Below, in pieces: positions 15,152-25,797 of a DNA stretch of 64,000 nt (position 1 is its first letter; every line of letters begins with the position of its first letter). The stretch covers positions 163,414,726 to 163,478,725 of the forward strand of contig NC_088780.1 of NCBI RefSeq assembly GCF_958450345.1, in the 5' to 3' direction. A program made the position numbers and the translations under genes. The stretch is from Calliphora vicina. Taxonomy: Eukaryota; Arthropoda; Insecta; Diptera; Calliphoridae. The notes beneath the pieces were generated by a model. It worked only from the letters and a program-made list of their open reading frames with translations. It ran no database searches and was not told where the DNA came from.

Positions 15152-15318
15152 TAGGGTGCCTAATCGGGATTAATTTTTTTTAGAAATTTTCAGGGGAGAA
15201 TTCTTTATAAGTTTTCATCTTCTTCATTTCTGCACTGATAAAACAAATTCCGCGGAAAATACAGATTTTTTCTAATATTTCCCGAGGATGGAAAAAGTCT
15301 GGGAAATTAGGAGCCCTA
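15152..15318. mobile_element. Short hAT-like TAGGG MITE with 8-bp duplication
   Basis: Ends TAGGGTGCCTAAT and ATTAGGAGCCCTA, with an exact 8-bp duplication atttgtat at 15144-15151 and 15319-15326. The same TAGGG...CCCTA termini appear in the 11289-13719 element. Similar internal text (ggaaaaagt-ctgg-aaattagga) recurs near 60000, so a related copy probably lies at about 59820-60032. Confidence 0.85.
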
Positions 15319-15896
15319 ATTTGTATGAATACTTATAATGTTGCGGTGTATGAGTAATAGTCAAAATTTGTAAACCTATTTAAAATGAACAAAGTTTCTT
15401 AAAATATACAAATAAATATAAAGAATTTCCGGTGAATTTAAAACTAAATATAAAATAATTTAAGCCTTGAAGCGTAAACAAATTGTATGTATTATTACAG
15501 TAGATGCTTTAGTAAATAAATGTGTTAATAATGTGATTACTATAGATGTAAGTAGTAAATATGTAGTAATTTTTAAATATTTTGCATTTTTATTTGCTTT
15601 TAATTGTTTATTTATACTGTTTACTAAATAGTAGTAGTATTTACTAACTAAAGAAAAATATTTAAACTATTTTTACATTTCTACTGTATAAATAGCTTAA
15701 TAATTTTCACATATGTAATTGTTTTTATATGTTTAGTATAATAATTATATTTAATATTACAAGTTTATTTTTTCAATACTTAGCTTGAAACAGAAATGTA
15801 GAAAATTAATTTTTAAATAAATATTTGAACAAAACAAAATAAAATATTTGTTTACTTTAAAGTAGTAAGTAGTAATAATTGTTTATATGTAATTAA

Positions 15897-16118
15897 CCCT
15901 CCGTTACTCGCAACTGATCTAGCTATTTTTTGATAAAAATATATTTATACTGCAATTTTATTTGTATTATTCTTTTAAATACTTTGAATTTAATATTGTT
16001 TTTCTGTTTTCGAAATAAAAAGTGAAGAGATTATTGTCAAACGCGCCTTTCTTTTATTGATATCAATTTGATACATTGCGATTAGTCTCGATTGAAAATG
16101 GTTGCGACTAACGGAGGG
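15897..16118. mobile_element. piggyBac-like MITE with TTAA target
   Basis: Inverted ends CCCTCCGTTACTCGCAAC and GTTGCGACTAACGGAGGG are nearly perfect over 18 bases, and both are flanked by TTAA (15893-15896, 16119-16122). TTAA duplication and CCC-starting ends are hallmarks of the piggyBac superfamily. The 222-bp body has no coding capacity. Confidence 0.88.
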
Positions 16119-16585
16119 TTAAATATGTATAATATGTAAATATATTACATATTAACAGTTACAATATAACAGTTTCGTTTAACAGCAAACTAACAATTTC
16201 GTTAAAATTTAAAGAAAATAATTATTTAAAACGAAAGTTAATAAATTCAATTTGTAGTAAACATTTATTTAAAATAAAAGAAGGACTGCAAAATAGTTGT
16301 CATTGCCTATTTTAAACGACATTTTCTGTTTTAATTTCTCTTATTACAAGTAGCTAACACTTGCTCTATTAGTAGTTGGCAACACCTCTTAAATAATGAA
16401 TAATGGATTAGTATTGGCTATTATTAACTTTTTCAATATCTAAATCGTTTTTCTGAATATTGTTAATGTTAATATATTTATAAATATCTATTTTAAAACT
16501 GGTTAATAATAATAAATGCTTAAATAAACAAGCATTGTTTTTCATATCATCGTACCAGATATTAAGACAAAAGCTATGAGATAGT

Positions 16586-16785
16586 CGGGGTTGTCATAGA
16601 ATCCAATCATTGTCGGATTCGGTTTTGAAAACGACTGAAAAAGTACATTGGTCTTGTGAAATCGAAAGTTTTTGGTTTTATATTCGATCTAGAATTAAAT
16701 TCTATTGGATTTCATAAGTCAAATGTATCTTTTTTGTCGTTTTCAAAACCGATTCCGACCATGATTGGATTCTATGACAACCCCG
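16586..16785. mobile_element. MITE with long inverted repeats and 3-bp duplication
   Basis: The left end CGGGGTTGTCATAGAATCCA is mirrored at the right, with pairing of about 45 bases through ggattcggttttgaaaacgac. The trinucleotide agt flanks both ends. Length 200 bp. Confidence 0.82.
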
Positions 16786-17205
16786 AGTAAACTAATTTCA
16801 AAAATTATGATTTCTACTTTTTTCGATTTTAAGTCAGCACCTTATTTTCCATACAATACGTATGGAATCAATCCATACAAATTGATTGATTGATAATACA
16901 ATGGAAACTTTTTTGAAAATATTTTCCATAATTTCAGTTTTCAAAAACATTCAGCCTAACTATAAAAGAAATTTTAAAGTTAAAGTTTTTTTTGTACCAT
17001 AAGACATATTTTAAAAAAGCTTTCAAATGAAAATATTTTTCAATATAACTAAAAAAAAGAAATTTAAAAAAATTACTAATAAACAAAATGTACTTAAAAG
17101 TTCAAAACAAAAAGCTCATTTTAAAATAATAAAACAACATTTTGAATTATATTTGAAATTTGTTTTATGGTGCGAAATTTAAAATAATAGTCAACTTTAG
17201 TCCCG

Positions 17206-18013
17206 GTCCACACTGTGAAACATTTACTGCAAAACATTTTTAAATTATCTTTTGAAACTGCATTTGTGTCCACACAGTGAAGTTTTTGAAAGTAGTATGT
17301 ATTTCTACTACTTTGTTTTTTAAAAGTAGTAATTTTACTAATATTTTTAAAATAAGTTGTATTTCTACTACTATTTTTAAAAAAGTAGTATTTCTACCAC
17401 TCTTTTTAAAAAAGTATATAGTATGTATTTCTACTACTTGGTCTGCTTTTACACAGGGCAAGTTTACTTGAAGCTAGTCTCGTCGATTCCCTTTTAAACT
17501 TGCTCGTCTGTTTACACACAGCAAGTCTGTGAGCAATTTTGTATGTCAAAACCTAATAGACGCCATATTGAAAATGAGAAAACAAAAGAAATTTGAAGAG
17601 ACTTGCCAGTACAAGCAAGTGTGTACCCCTCTTCTTTCTTCTTGCCTCTCTCTCCTATAAACTCTAGACTTGCGCAAGAAAAATTGCCCTGTGTAAAAGC
17701 AGACTTGGTTTTTTAAAAGTATTATTTCTACTACCCTTTTTAAAAAAGTAGTATTTTTACTACTTTTTTTTAAAAAAGTAGTATTTTTACTACTTTTTTT
17801 AAAAAAAGTAGTATTTCTACTTCTCTTTTTAAAAAAAGTATTTTTTCTACTACCCCTTTTTTAAAATAGTAGTATTTCTACTAGAAAAAATGAGAATAAC
17901 AACTCAACAAAAACTTCATGTACATGAAACAGAGTACCCTCTTCCATTCCTCTTTTCCCTTTAATCAACAAACTCAAATGTTTTGCAGCAAATGTTTTAC
18001 AGTATGGATGGAG
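17206..18013. mobile_element. Inverted-repeat element with palindromic minisatellite body
   Basis: The left end (ccacactgtgaaacatttac, then tgcaaaacattt) is mirrored at 17975-18013 with substitutions. The body consists of a palindromic unit of about 28 bp, AAAAAGTAGTATTTCTACTA and variants, repeated at 17283-17435 and 17710-17883. A second MITE splits the repeat block. Exact ends are uncertain by several bases. Confidence 0.7.
17443..17702. mobile_element. MITE nested in the minisatellite element
   Basis: Perfect 19-bp termini CTGCTTTTACACAGGGCAA and their complement, with a 7-bp flanking duplication acttggt at 17436-17442 and 17703-17709. Length 260 bp, no coding capacity. Confidence 0.87.
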
Positions 18014-18212
18014 ACTTATGGACTTAAAATCGACTTTTGTGGTTAGGCTGATATTTTGTATGAAAATTTAGCTTTAAAACATTTTTTTAAATTTAATTTT
18101 TTTTATGAATATGAATATGGGTTAGAATTTAGCTGTTCTCATTGCTAGTATTTTAACAAGATTTTAATACCAAAAAAATTGTCAAAATAGCATACAAATT
18201 TAAGGTTATATC

Positions 18213-18998
18213 CAGTGTTTAAAAAGCTACGATTACTAAAAATTTTTTAACTGTTGCTACAACTACTGCTTTAAAAATGTGTATGTAGCGGTAGCAGTAG
18301 CATTTGTCTTTTTTCGTTTTCTTGTTTTTTTAAAACTACTGCTACCTTCAAAATATAAAACTCTTAACAGAGCAGTAGTAATAAAACATGAATTGTAAAT
18401 GGTCTATATCGAGTTTTAATTTTTAAGGTAGCAGTAAAAGTAGTCAAAAAAGAAAATCTTCAGTCATAACACCAAAATTGACAGAATTAAACACTGTGTG
18501 TTGTTTTTGTTTTGAGAGAGTTTGAAAGAATTATTCGATTTTATTCGTCTCAGATGTTCGTGTTGCTAACAGAAAGATCGTGTTTTCTGTGTGTATAACA
18601 AAAAAGCCGAACTTGTGTTTACAACACGACCAACATACACAAATATACATTTACAACAACAACACATAATATAATTTTTTGGCTGAAGATTTTTATTTTT
18701 GACTTATTTTATTGCTACTACTTAACTGCTACTTCTTCTACTACCTCAACTGCTACTTCTATTACTACTAAATTTTAAAAGTAGTACTTTTTCTTTTTTA
18801 AGGTAGCAATAGAAAATAAATTACTCTGCTACTTTTAAATTTTTCTTTTATTAGTACTACTACAACTACTGCTACCAAAATGTGAAGGTAGCAGTAGTAG
18901 TAGTAATTATTGACTCCGAGTTTTTATTAATTTTTTAACTAGACTACTTGTGTTTTTTCGTTGCTACTGCTACTTGTAGTCTTGTTTTTTAAACACTG
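18213..18998. mobile_element. hAT-like non-autonomous element with AGTAGC repeats
   Basis: Termini CAGTGTTTAAAAA and TTTTTAAACACTG with an exact 8-bp duplication gttatatc at 18205-18212 and 18999-19006. CAGTG ends plus 8-bp duplication are typical of hAT elements. The 786-bp body is built from many inverted runs of gctactactgct/agtagcagtag; no ORF of note. Confidence 0.9.
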
Positions 18999-19535
18999 GT
19001 TATATCATTAAGTTAAGGTTATGTCATTAATTAATTTGCACATCCTTAGAAGAAGAGATACAGTGATCTCAAGTGAAGAGAAAATGAGAGAAAACGTTTA
19101 AATAAATTACTTTAGGTACTTAAATGTTTAATTGTTTAATATAATAAACTAGTTTTAAATGATAAACATTTAAACGGTGTTTGAGGCACACGAAAGTACA
19201 ACTGGATTTTAATTGAAGTTGAAACAAAATTTGTCGTTTAAAATAGAGGGTAATTAATCAATTAAAACGATTCTTGTTATTGGCGACAGCAATATAAATG
19301 TTAATTTCGTTTTTTTTTTAATATTGCTAGTAAGTAGTTTGCAACTGATTTAAACTGTAATTGAAAATAGCTTGTGTGTATTATTATTTTTAATATATTT
19401 TAAAACATTATTACCTGGAATACAGAAATCATAAAATAAATTAAACTTGAATTAAAACAGCTGCAGCAACAATTTTATTTCTCTCTCTCTCCCTCTCTCC
19501 ACATTTCCCCTAATGACAACTTTGTAATTCTCTAG

Positions 19536-20475
19536 CCCCATTATACTAATAGCCACTTATCGTTTGGAGCCCTACTATGATGGCACATTGGTAGCAGTTT
19601 GTTTTACTTCGGCGGAAAAATTTTGGAGTGCATTTTACTTTGTAGCCAGCATAACATTGTTCTTTTTCATACCATTCGTTATATTGGTGGTGCTATATAC
19701 CGCAATTGCTTATAAATTGTTAAGAAGACATTCGGAATTTCAACGTCCCACCTCGCCCAACATAAATGAGGCGGTAACAACGGCCGCCATGGAAGTGGTA
19801 ACAGAAACCAATAGTTCCATTGTGCCCTCGAAAGAAATTATAGTTAAATTGTCGGCCGCTCGTAGAAATCGTGTCATTAGTCATCCCCAAAATACTAGTT
19901 TGCGTAAACACCGCAAACAGGTAATATTTATGCTGGTGGCTGTGGTATCGAGTTTTTTTGTTTGTCTACTACCATTTCGTGCTTTTACCATTTGGATTAT
20001 TGCCAGTTCCAATGATGATGTGGCCTCATTGGGTATAGAGGGCTACTACAATGTTTTGTTTTTCTGTCGCATTATGTTGTATCTCAACTCGGCCCTTAAT
20101 CCCATACTCTATAATCTAATGTCTTCGAAATTTCGCAGCGGTTTTTGGCGTCTCATTGTTTCCTGTTGTCGTCATCATAAGCACAAACGAAATCTTTGTA
20201 CACGCCATCACATCACCACCTACACCAAACGTGAAGCAAATATTATAAAAAATAGCAATAGTCTAAGATCTCGAAGACCCCTTAACAGGGAAGCTACATT
20301 TTTTGTTAATTCTATATCTACTTCGTCGGGTACCGAGCGCACTTCGAATACCTGGCGTAGTGGTAGTGTTTCAACTTCGGTTACCGGCATCTCAAAGCCA
20401 CCCGAGTCACATTCTTTGGCAGCGGCTATAACCGATATGAGTACCGCTGCTTTAACAACTATGTACTTTAATTAA
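19536..20475 (+). CDS. ETHR: Alternative last exon (second copy) of the same ETH receptor-like GPCR
   Basis: A paralogue of the exon at 1023-1980. It begins after the acceptor ctctAG at 19534-19535, again with one base completing a split codon, then PIILIATYRLEPYYDG, the loop-2 cysteine (VAVCFT), TM5, TM6 (FFVCLLPFR), TM7 (NPILYNLMSSKFR) and a basic, Ser/Thr-rich tail ending at TAA 20473-20475; 312 residues. AATAAA overlaps the stop. Its third intracellular loop is much longer than in the first copy (roughly 90 residues between TM5 and TM6), so G-protein coupling or desensitisation may differ between the two isoforms (inference). Because each copy has its own stop and poly(A) signal, the choice is between terminal exons, made by splicing and polyadenylation across a 17.5-kb gap. 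I cannot say from sequence which copy is called A or B. Confidence 0.85.
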
Positions 20476-21346
20476 ATAAAAATAAATAGTTTAGAAATTA
20501 GTTATTAATTGTAATTGTAGGAAAACCCCCTTAAAATATGCTTTATTCTTGCTAAACTTACAATGTCAATAAGTATTATAATAATTTATCAATATTATTT
20601 AGTACATACTTGAATTATTTAATACTAATATTAATTTAATGTGTAAATTAAACTGTTTTAAATGGTGAGAGTTTAATAAAAAAATTACAAAAAAATTAAA
20701 AAAAAACTAATTGTAAATTAAAACTAACATTGTTGCAATTAATTAATATAACGGTAATAGAATTATATATAATTAATTATAAATTAAAATGCTTCCAATT
20801 GAATCATTAAATGTGGAATTCACAGTTATAATTATTTCAACAATCGTGTTTGAAATATTAACAATTTACTTATTTAATTATAAAATTATGTACATTCTAA
20901 AAAAATGTTTTAATAAGACACTTTCTCAATCGGTTAATACGTTAGCATATTTGTATCACATTTTTTTATATTTGTAAACATAGTTCATAATTTCTTTAAA
21001 ATCAACGCATAAATTGTTTAAAATTTAATAAAAATAGAAATTCATTTGTTTGTTATAATTGAAAATTTGAGGTTTGAATTTAATTTTGTATGTGAAATAA
21101 ATGATTTAATTTAATATATTTAAATAACTTTAAATATTTAATGCATATAGTACATACATATTAAAAAATAAAATTATAATGATATTTAAATCCATAATTT
21201 TTTTCCAAAAAAACTTTCTTTAAGATTTATGCAGATTTGATGTATTATTTTTTCATAAGACTTTCCATAAGACAAATTGACCTTAAGTCTTCCGATTGTA
21301 ATCATTAGGGCATGTCATCGTACATGACATTTGTATGGCTATAGAG

Positions 21347-21797
21347 CAGTGGTGCCCAAAATCACAATTCCCTAGCACGCGTAATAGGGCAAGAAAATTC
21401 TGCTGACGTTACTTTGATACACATACACTAGCGGTATTCACTGTTAAGTGCGAATGGTCTAGCATCATTGCAAATGCAAAATTTTACCGTAATCCAATAA
21501 CAAAATACACACAAAAACATTTACAATTTTGCATTTGCAATGATGCAATACCATTCGCACTTAATACTGAACTCCGCTACTATAAGATTACTTGTGCGTT
21601 TTCTTATAATGATCATGTGTTTGTTGCTTTGTTTTCATCTCAGAGAACAAAATCAAATCAAATTCTCCGCTGTTCTTATAATGATCATGTGTTTGTTTGT
21701 TTCTTTGATTTCATCTCACAGAACAAAATCAAATCAAATTCTCCGCTGTTTTACCAACACAACCAAAGTTTTGATGGTATGTGTTCGGGCACCACTG
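21347..21797. mobile_element. hAT-like MITE with exact 8-bp duplication and internal tandem repeat
   Basis: Termini CAGTGGTGCCC and GGGCACCACTG, flanked by ctatagag at 21339-21346 and 21798-21805. A unit of about 72-76 bp is tandemly duplicated at 21601-21748 (ttcttataatgatcatgtgt to attctccgctg). The two ORFs here come from this duplication and are not genes. Confidence 0.92.
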
Positions 21798-22530
21798 CTA
21801 TAGAGTCGAATAGATTTTGCAAAAATAAGACTAAAAAATCTATATTTAAACAAAAAAAGTAAATTCGAAATATTATTGTAACTTTGGCAACACATTCTCA
21901 TAAATTAGGTTTTTGTCAACAGATTTAGGTTTTTTGGCTCTCATATATTGCAGGTAGGGCGTTATTGCATCTATATCCATTAATCGTTTTAGAGACCGCT
22001 ATATTATAAACGTAATTATGTTGGAAATCCATTCAGATGTATTGTGGAAGAGGATCCTACATCAGAATCTTGGATTAACTAGGCAGTTAAGAGGTCATCA
22101 GGGAACTGTAGAGTCAGCAACAGATATTGGCCAACAGCGTCCTAGTCAAATACATATATTTCTGTTTTTTTTTTTAATTATCTGTTAAATACTACACATA
22201 ACATAGATGACAATTTTTTTAAATGAGCCGGTGTAATGTATATTTTTTGAAACAAATACAAAATTCATTCAATATACATAATTTTAAATGATTCAAATTT
22301 TTTTTGCACGAATTTCCATTCGTTTTACCGAAAACTGGCATTTATAACATAAATATATTGTATTTTTTACAGATTGTTCCAGTATACCAAGCAAGCTCTA
22401 ATTAAAAGTGAAGATAACTTTATTATACATATTTTTATAAATATCACATACAATTTGTTTTTGCAATATTCGTTTAATAAAGATTATATTACAAATTTAC
22501 AAGAATTTATATTAATTTCCTCCTTACAGC

Positions 22531-22876
22531 CGTTAAATTCATTCAAAAACAATGAAAACTTGGCACCACTTATTTAATGTTCAATTAGCGCCATCTATTA
22601 TTTTCATTAACGATTTTTCCAAAACCGAAAAATTAATTTTATCAGTCTGGCAACAATTCACCAAAAATGTGAAGCCGTTACCAGTGCTGCCATATCATTA
22701 TATACAATATATATGGCAACACTGGTACCATCATCAGAATTTTAGCTAAATATTGCCAGACTGATAAACTTTATTTTTAAGTTTTTGAAAACTGAATGAT
22801 GCAAACAATAGATGGCGCTAATTTTACATTGTATAAGTGCTGCCAAGTTTATTGTAGTTTTTTAATGAATTTAACG
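22531..22876. mobile_element. Long fold-back (hairpin) element
   Basis: Two arms of about 150 bp pair across most of the element: cgttaaattcatt...cttggca at the left mirrors tgccaag...aatgaatttaacg at the right. Between the arms, gcgccatctatt mirrors aatagatggcgc, cagtctggcaa mirrors ttgccagactg, and taccagtgctgcc mirrors ggcaacactggta near the loop. It could be a MITE or, if transcribed, a hairpin-RNA source. Confidence 0.8.
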
Positions 22877-25797
22877 CAACCATACACATTTAGCGCTTCA
22901 ACTGACGGCAACAAATAAAGGTTAATCGGTCTAATTGTATATATATTTATTTTCTTAAATTTATAAATATATTGCAAAAATATTATTAATAATTTCTTTA
23001 TGCTTCCTTTCTTCCACAGATTAATACAACTTGTTAAATTGTTACTTGTACCTGCAAATTATTAATTTAATATTATTTATATGCATTTATTTTATACAAC
23101 ACACTTATGTACTTACTGATCGTCCATGGACTTCATATTCAAAATATGCTTTTTTGTAATACGGAAAAGTTGATAGCTACAATACTTGCTGGTGCATCGA
23201 CGATATCTATCGATTTACAAAATATTAACAAATTTATTAGTTATTTTGCAATAATATAAATTTAAATCGTTTTATAATTGTAAAACTAAATAAAACACAT
23301 TTTTTATTAACATTATTTTGTGTTGTTATTTAGTAGAATTTTATAATGCTCTATGAGCTCGCTTATATTTTTGAGTAAAGTTTGTTAGCCTGTTTTACAA
23401 TATCGAATGAAAGATTTCGCAATCCGTATTTCGCTTCTTCAAAAAAAGGTTTTAAATATAAAACAATGTAATTTTTTCAATATAACAACTTTCAACCGAA
23501 GCTATATTATTCCATTTTAATTCAAATAGCTTTAAAAAGTTAGTTCGAATTTGCAATTTTTTTAATTTTTCTTGAGGCAGTCGAAAACGAGTTCTACTTT
23601 TTGTATTGGTATCCCCATCTTTATTGCTAATATTTTAAAAACAATTAATCGACAAAATATATCGTTTACACTAAACAAATATGTTTTTTCGAACGCTACA
23701 TTTTTATAATGCAACTGTGATAGAATATTGCTGCATTTACAAACGTCTCCGGTTTGTTGTAATTTCCTGCCTTTCTTAGAGAACTAATGATAATCTCCAT
23801 TTTCCGTATACTTGATAGGCCGGCTGCAGTAACAGCTAGATTTATTTTATCAATTCATGGCCAAAATGCACACACAATTTACCAATATAAAAAACACTTT
23901 TTTAATCACCCGATGTAAAGAACTTACACGGATATACTATGTACATAATTAATCTAATTATAAAGCGTGTTTTTTGTTAACACAACAAGTTGTATTTAAT
24001 TCTTTAATTTTTACCTTGAATTATAACTGAATGTGGTTAATTATTTCTATTACCGTTCTTCAACAATTGCGTTTGTTAATGGAATGCCATGATGTTTTAT
24101 AACGGTAAACAATAAGTAAACAAACTGAGCAGAGTTGCATTTTATGCAAAAAGTTGCCATATTGCAAATTTTAGCATTAAAAATATTGGCAACGCAAATT
24201 CCATTAATGCTGCTACCTATTTTGCTTTAAATTTACATACGTTATGTGTGTGATTAATTAATGTGTTTATGGTACAAAAAAAAAAATCCTAACCAGTGCA
24301 TAAGCGTAAGGAAAATGCAATTCAAAGATTTTTTTATTTAAATATTTTATATATTTTTATTTAAACCCTTATTAAATATATAAAATTATAAAAAATTATA
24401 TTTTTTTAGAAGACACAAAGAAAAAATAAACGAAATAATAAAAAAAAACTTGAAAATTGCAAAAGAAATCTAGTTTGTTTTTTTTATAATTTATATATTA
24501 ATGTAATCAATTTATGATCTATATTTAGATTAATTATTTATGTATAATTTTATTTTGCAAACTATGTTGATGTTCCTAATATATTTTTATGGTTTTGTTT
24601 GTATTAATTATAAATAATGTTTGTTGTTTTGTTTTTTGCTTTATTCTTCATTTTATGTTTTCATATTTTTAATTAGTAAACTGTAGTAATTTAAATTTAA
24701 TTACAACGAGTAAAACGTGCTTAAAACTGAAGAATAAACTGGAATTAATGGAAAAAAAAGAAAACAAAACATAATTAAAACTAATATGAATTTAATTTAA
24801 ATACTCGTTACACATCACAAACTATTAAATAGAACAAATAAATTAAAAAAACACAAGAGATTGTTAAATGAAATGAATATAATTTAACAGAACAGGTTTT
24901 TCAAAATAGCAATTTAAATAAATAATAATGAAAAAACTTTAATACGTTACGTTGTTCATGTATGTTTTTTATTCATCAACTGACTACTAAAAGTGAGTGT
25001 AAGTAAGAAGAATTAAATAATAAGTAAGATATGCTGCTATTGATGCCAGTAATACAGTTTTGGAAATTAGAGATTAGGCCAAAAGTTGGAACACAGAGAG
25101 AGAGAGAGATTATGAAGTATGTGTTGTGAATGAAGCCTAGAAAAAGCCAGTAAATAAGTTTTTGCAGAAACTTACAACTAAATTTTCACATTTTAAAACT
25201 GTAACCTGTCTGTTGTTGTTCTTATTATTGATTGGTGTGTTTTATAGTTAATTTTTTTATTTGTATATTTTTCTCTTTTTTTTTTTGTTTTGTTTGTTAA
25301 ACATTTTATTTAGCTACTACACACTTTAAAAATAAAAAATATTCTTGTATTTTCTTTCGATTTGTTGTTGTTGTTGATGTTATTTCTTTTTGTTTTTACT
25401 TTAAATATATACTTATATATGTTGTGTCCACAAATAGGATCGATTGATTAAACAGTTAATTTATTAATGAAATATTTTTTAATGTGTTAATCAATCGCCA
25501 TCGCATTATCATCATAAGGTCTGGTCTGGGTCTGTCTGTCGTCTGAATGTCTTCTCGAGTCCGACATTGAAAACTATACTTTTATTAAAAATTTGCTTAA
25601 GTTGATTTTTACGTTTATCTTCATCTCTTATTTTTCATCATCATTCGTTATTTTGTTTTTTTTTGTTGTTGTTGTTTGTTTTAAGTTTAGATTTATTAAT
25701 TAAATGTACTGTTGTTTTTATGGGTTGTTTTTTTTCTTTTTTGTTTTGTTTATATTATAATAAAATAATGATTCACAATAAGTTGGGGAGTAATTAT

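Larger units (their letters stand above)
20476..25797. other. Intergenic region between ETHR and Rab1
   Basis: 3' flanks of two convergent genes. It holds the hAT-like MITE at 21347, the fold-back at 22531 and AT-rich sequence elsewhere. A repeat block at 21884-21960 matches 2394-2460 in inverse orientation. The part just above 25800 is presumably Rab1 3' UTR. No further gene recognised. Confidence 0.7.

Noticed and set aside
21540..21862. Two overlapping ORFs of 87 and 81 residues
   Set aside because: They come from the tandem duplication inside the hAT-like MITE.
22021..22140. A GC-richer patch resembling coding sequence (cattcagatgtattgtggaa)
   Set aside because: Too short and no family recognised; likely an old repeat fragment.
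23330..23940. Minus-strand stretch with patches of plausible protein (e.g. SLRKAGNYNKPETFVNAA)
   Set aside because: Stops in all frames within short distances and no recognised family; perhaps an old transposon.
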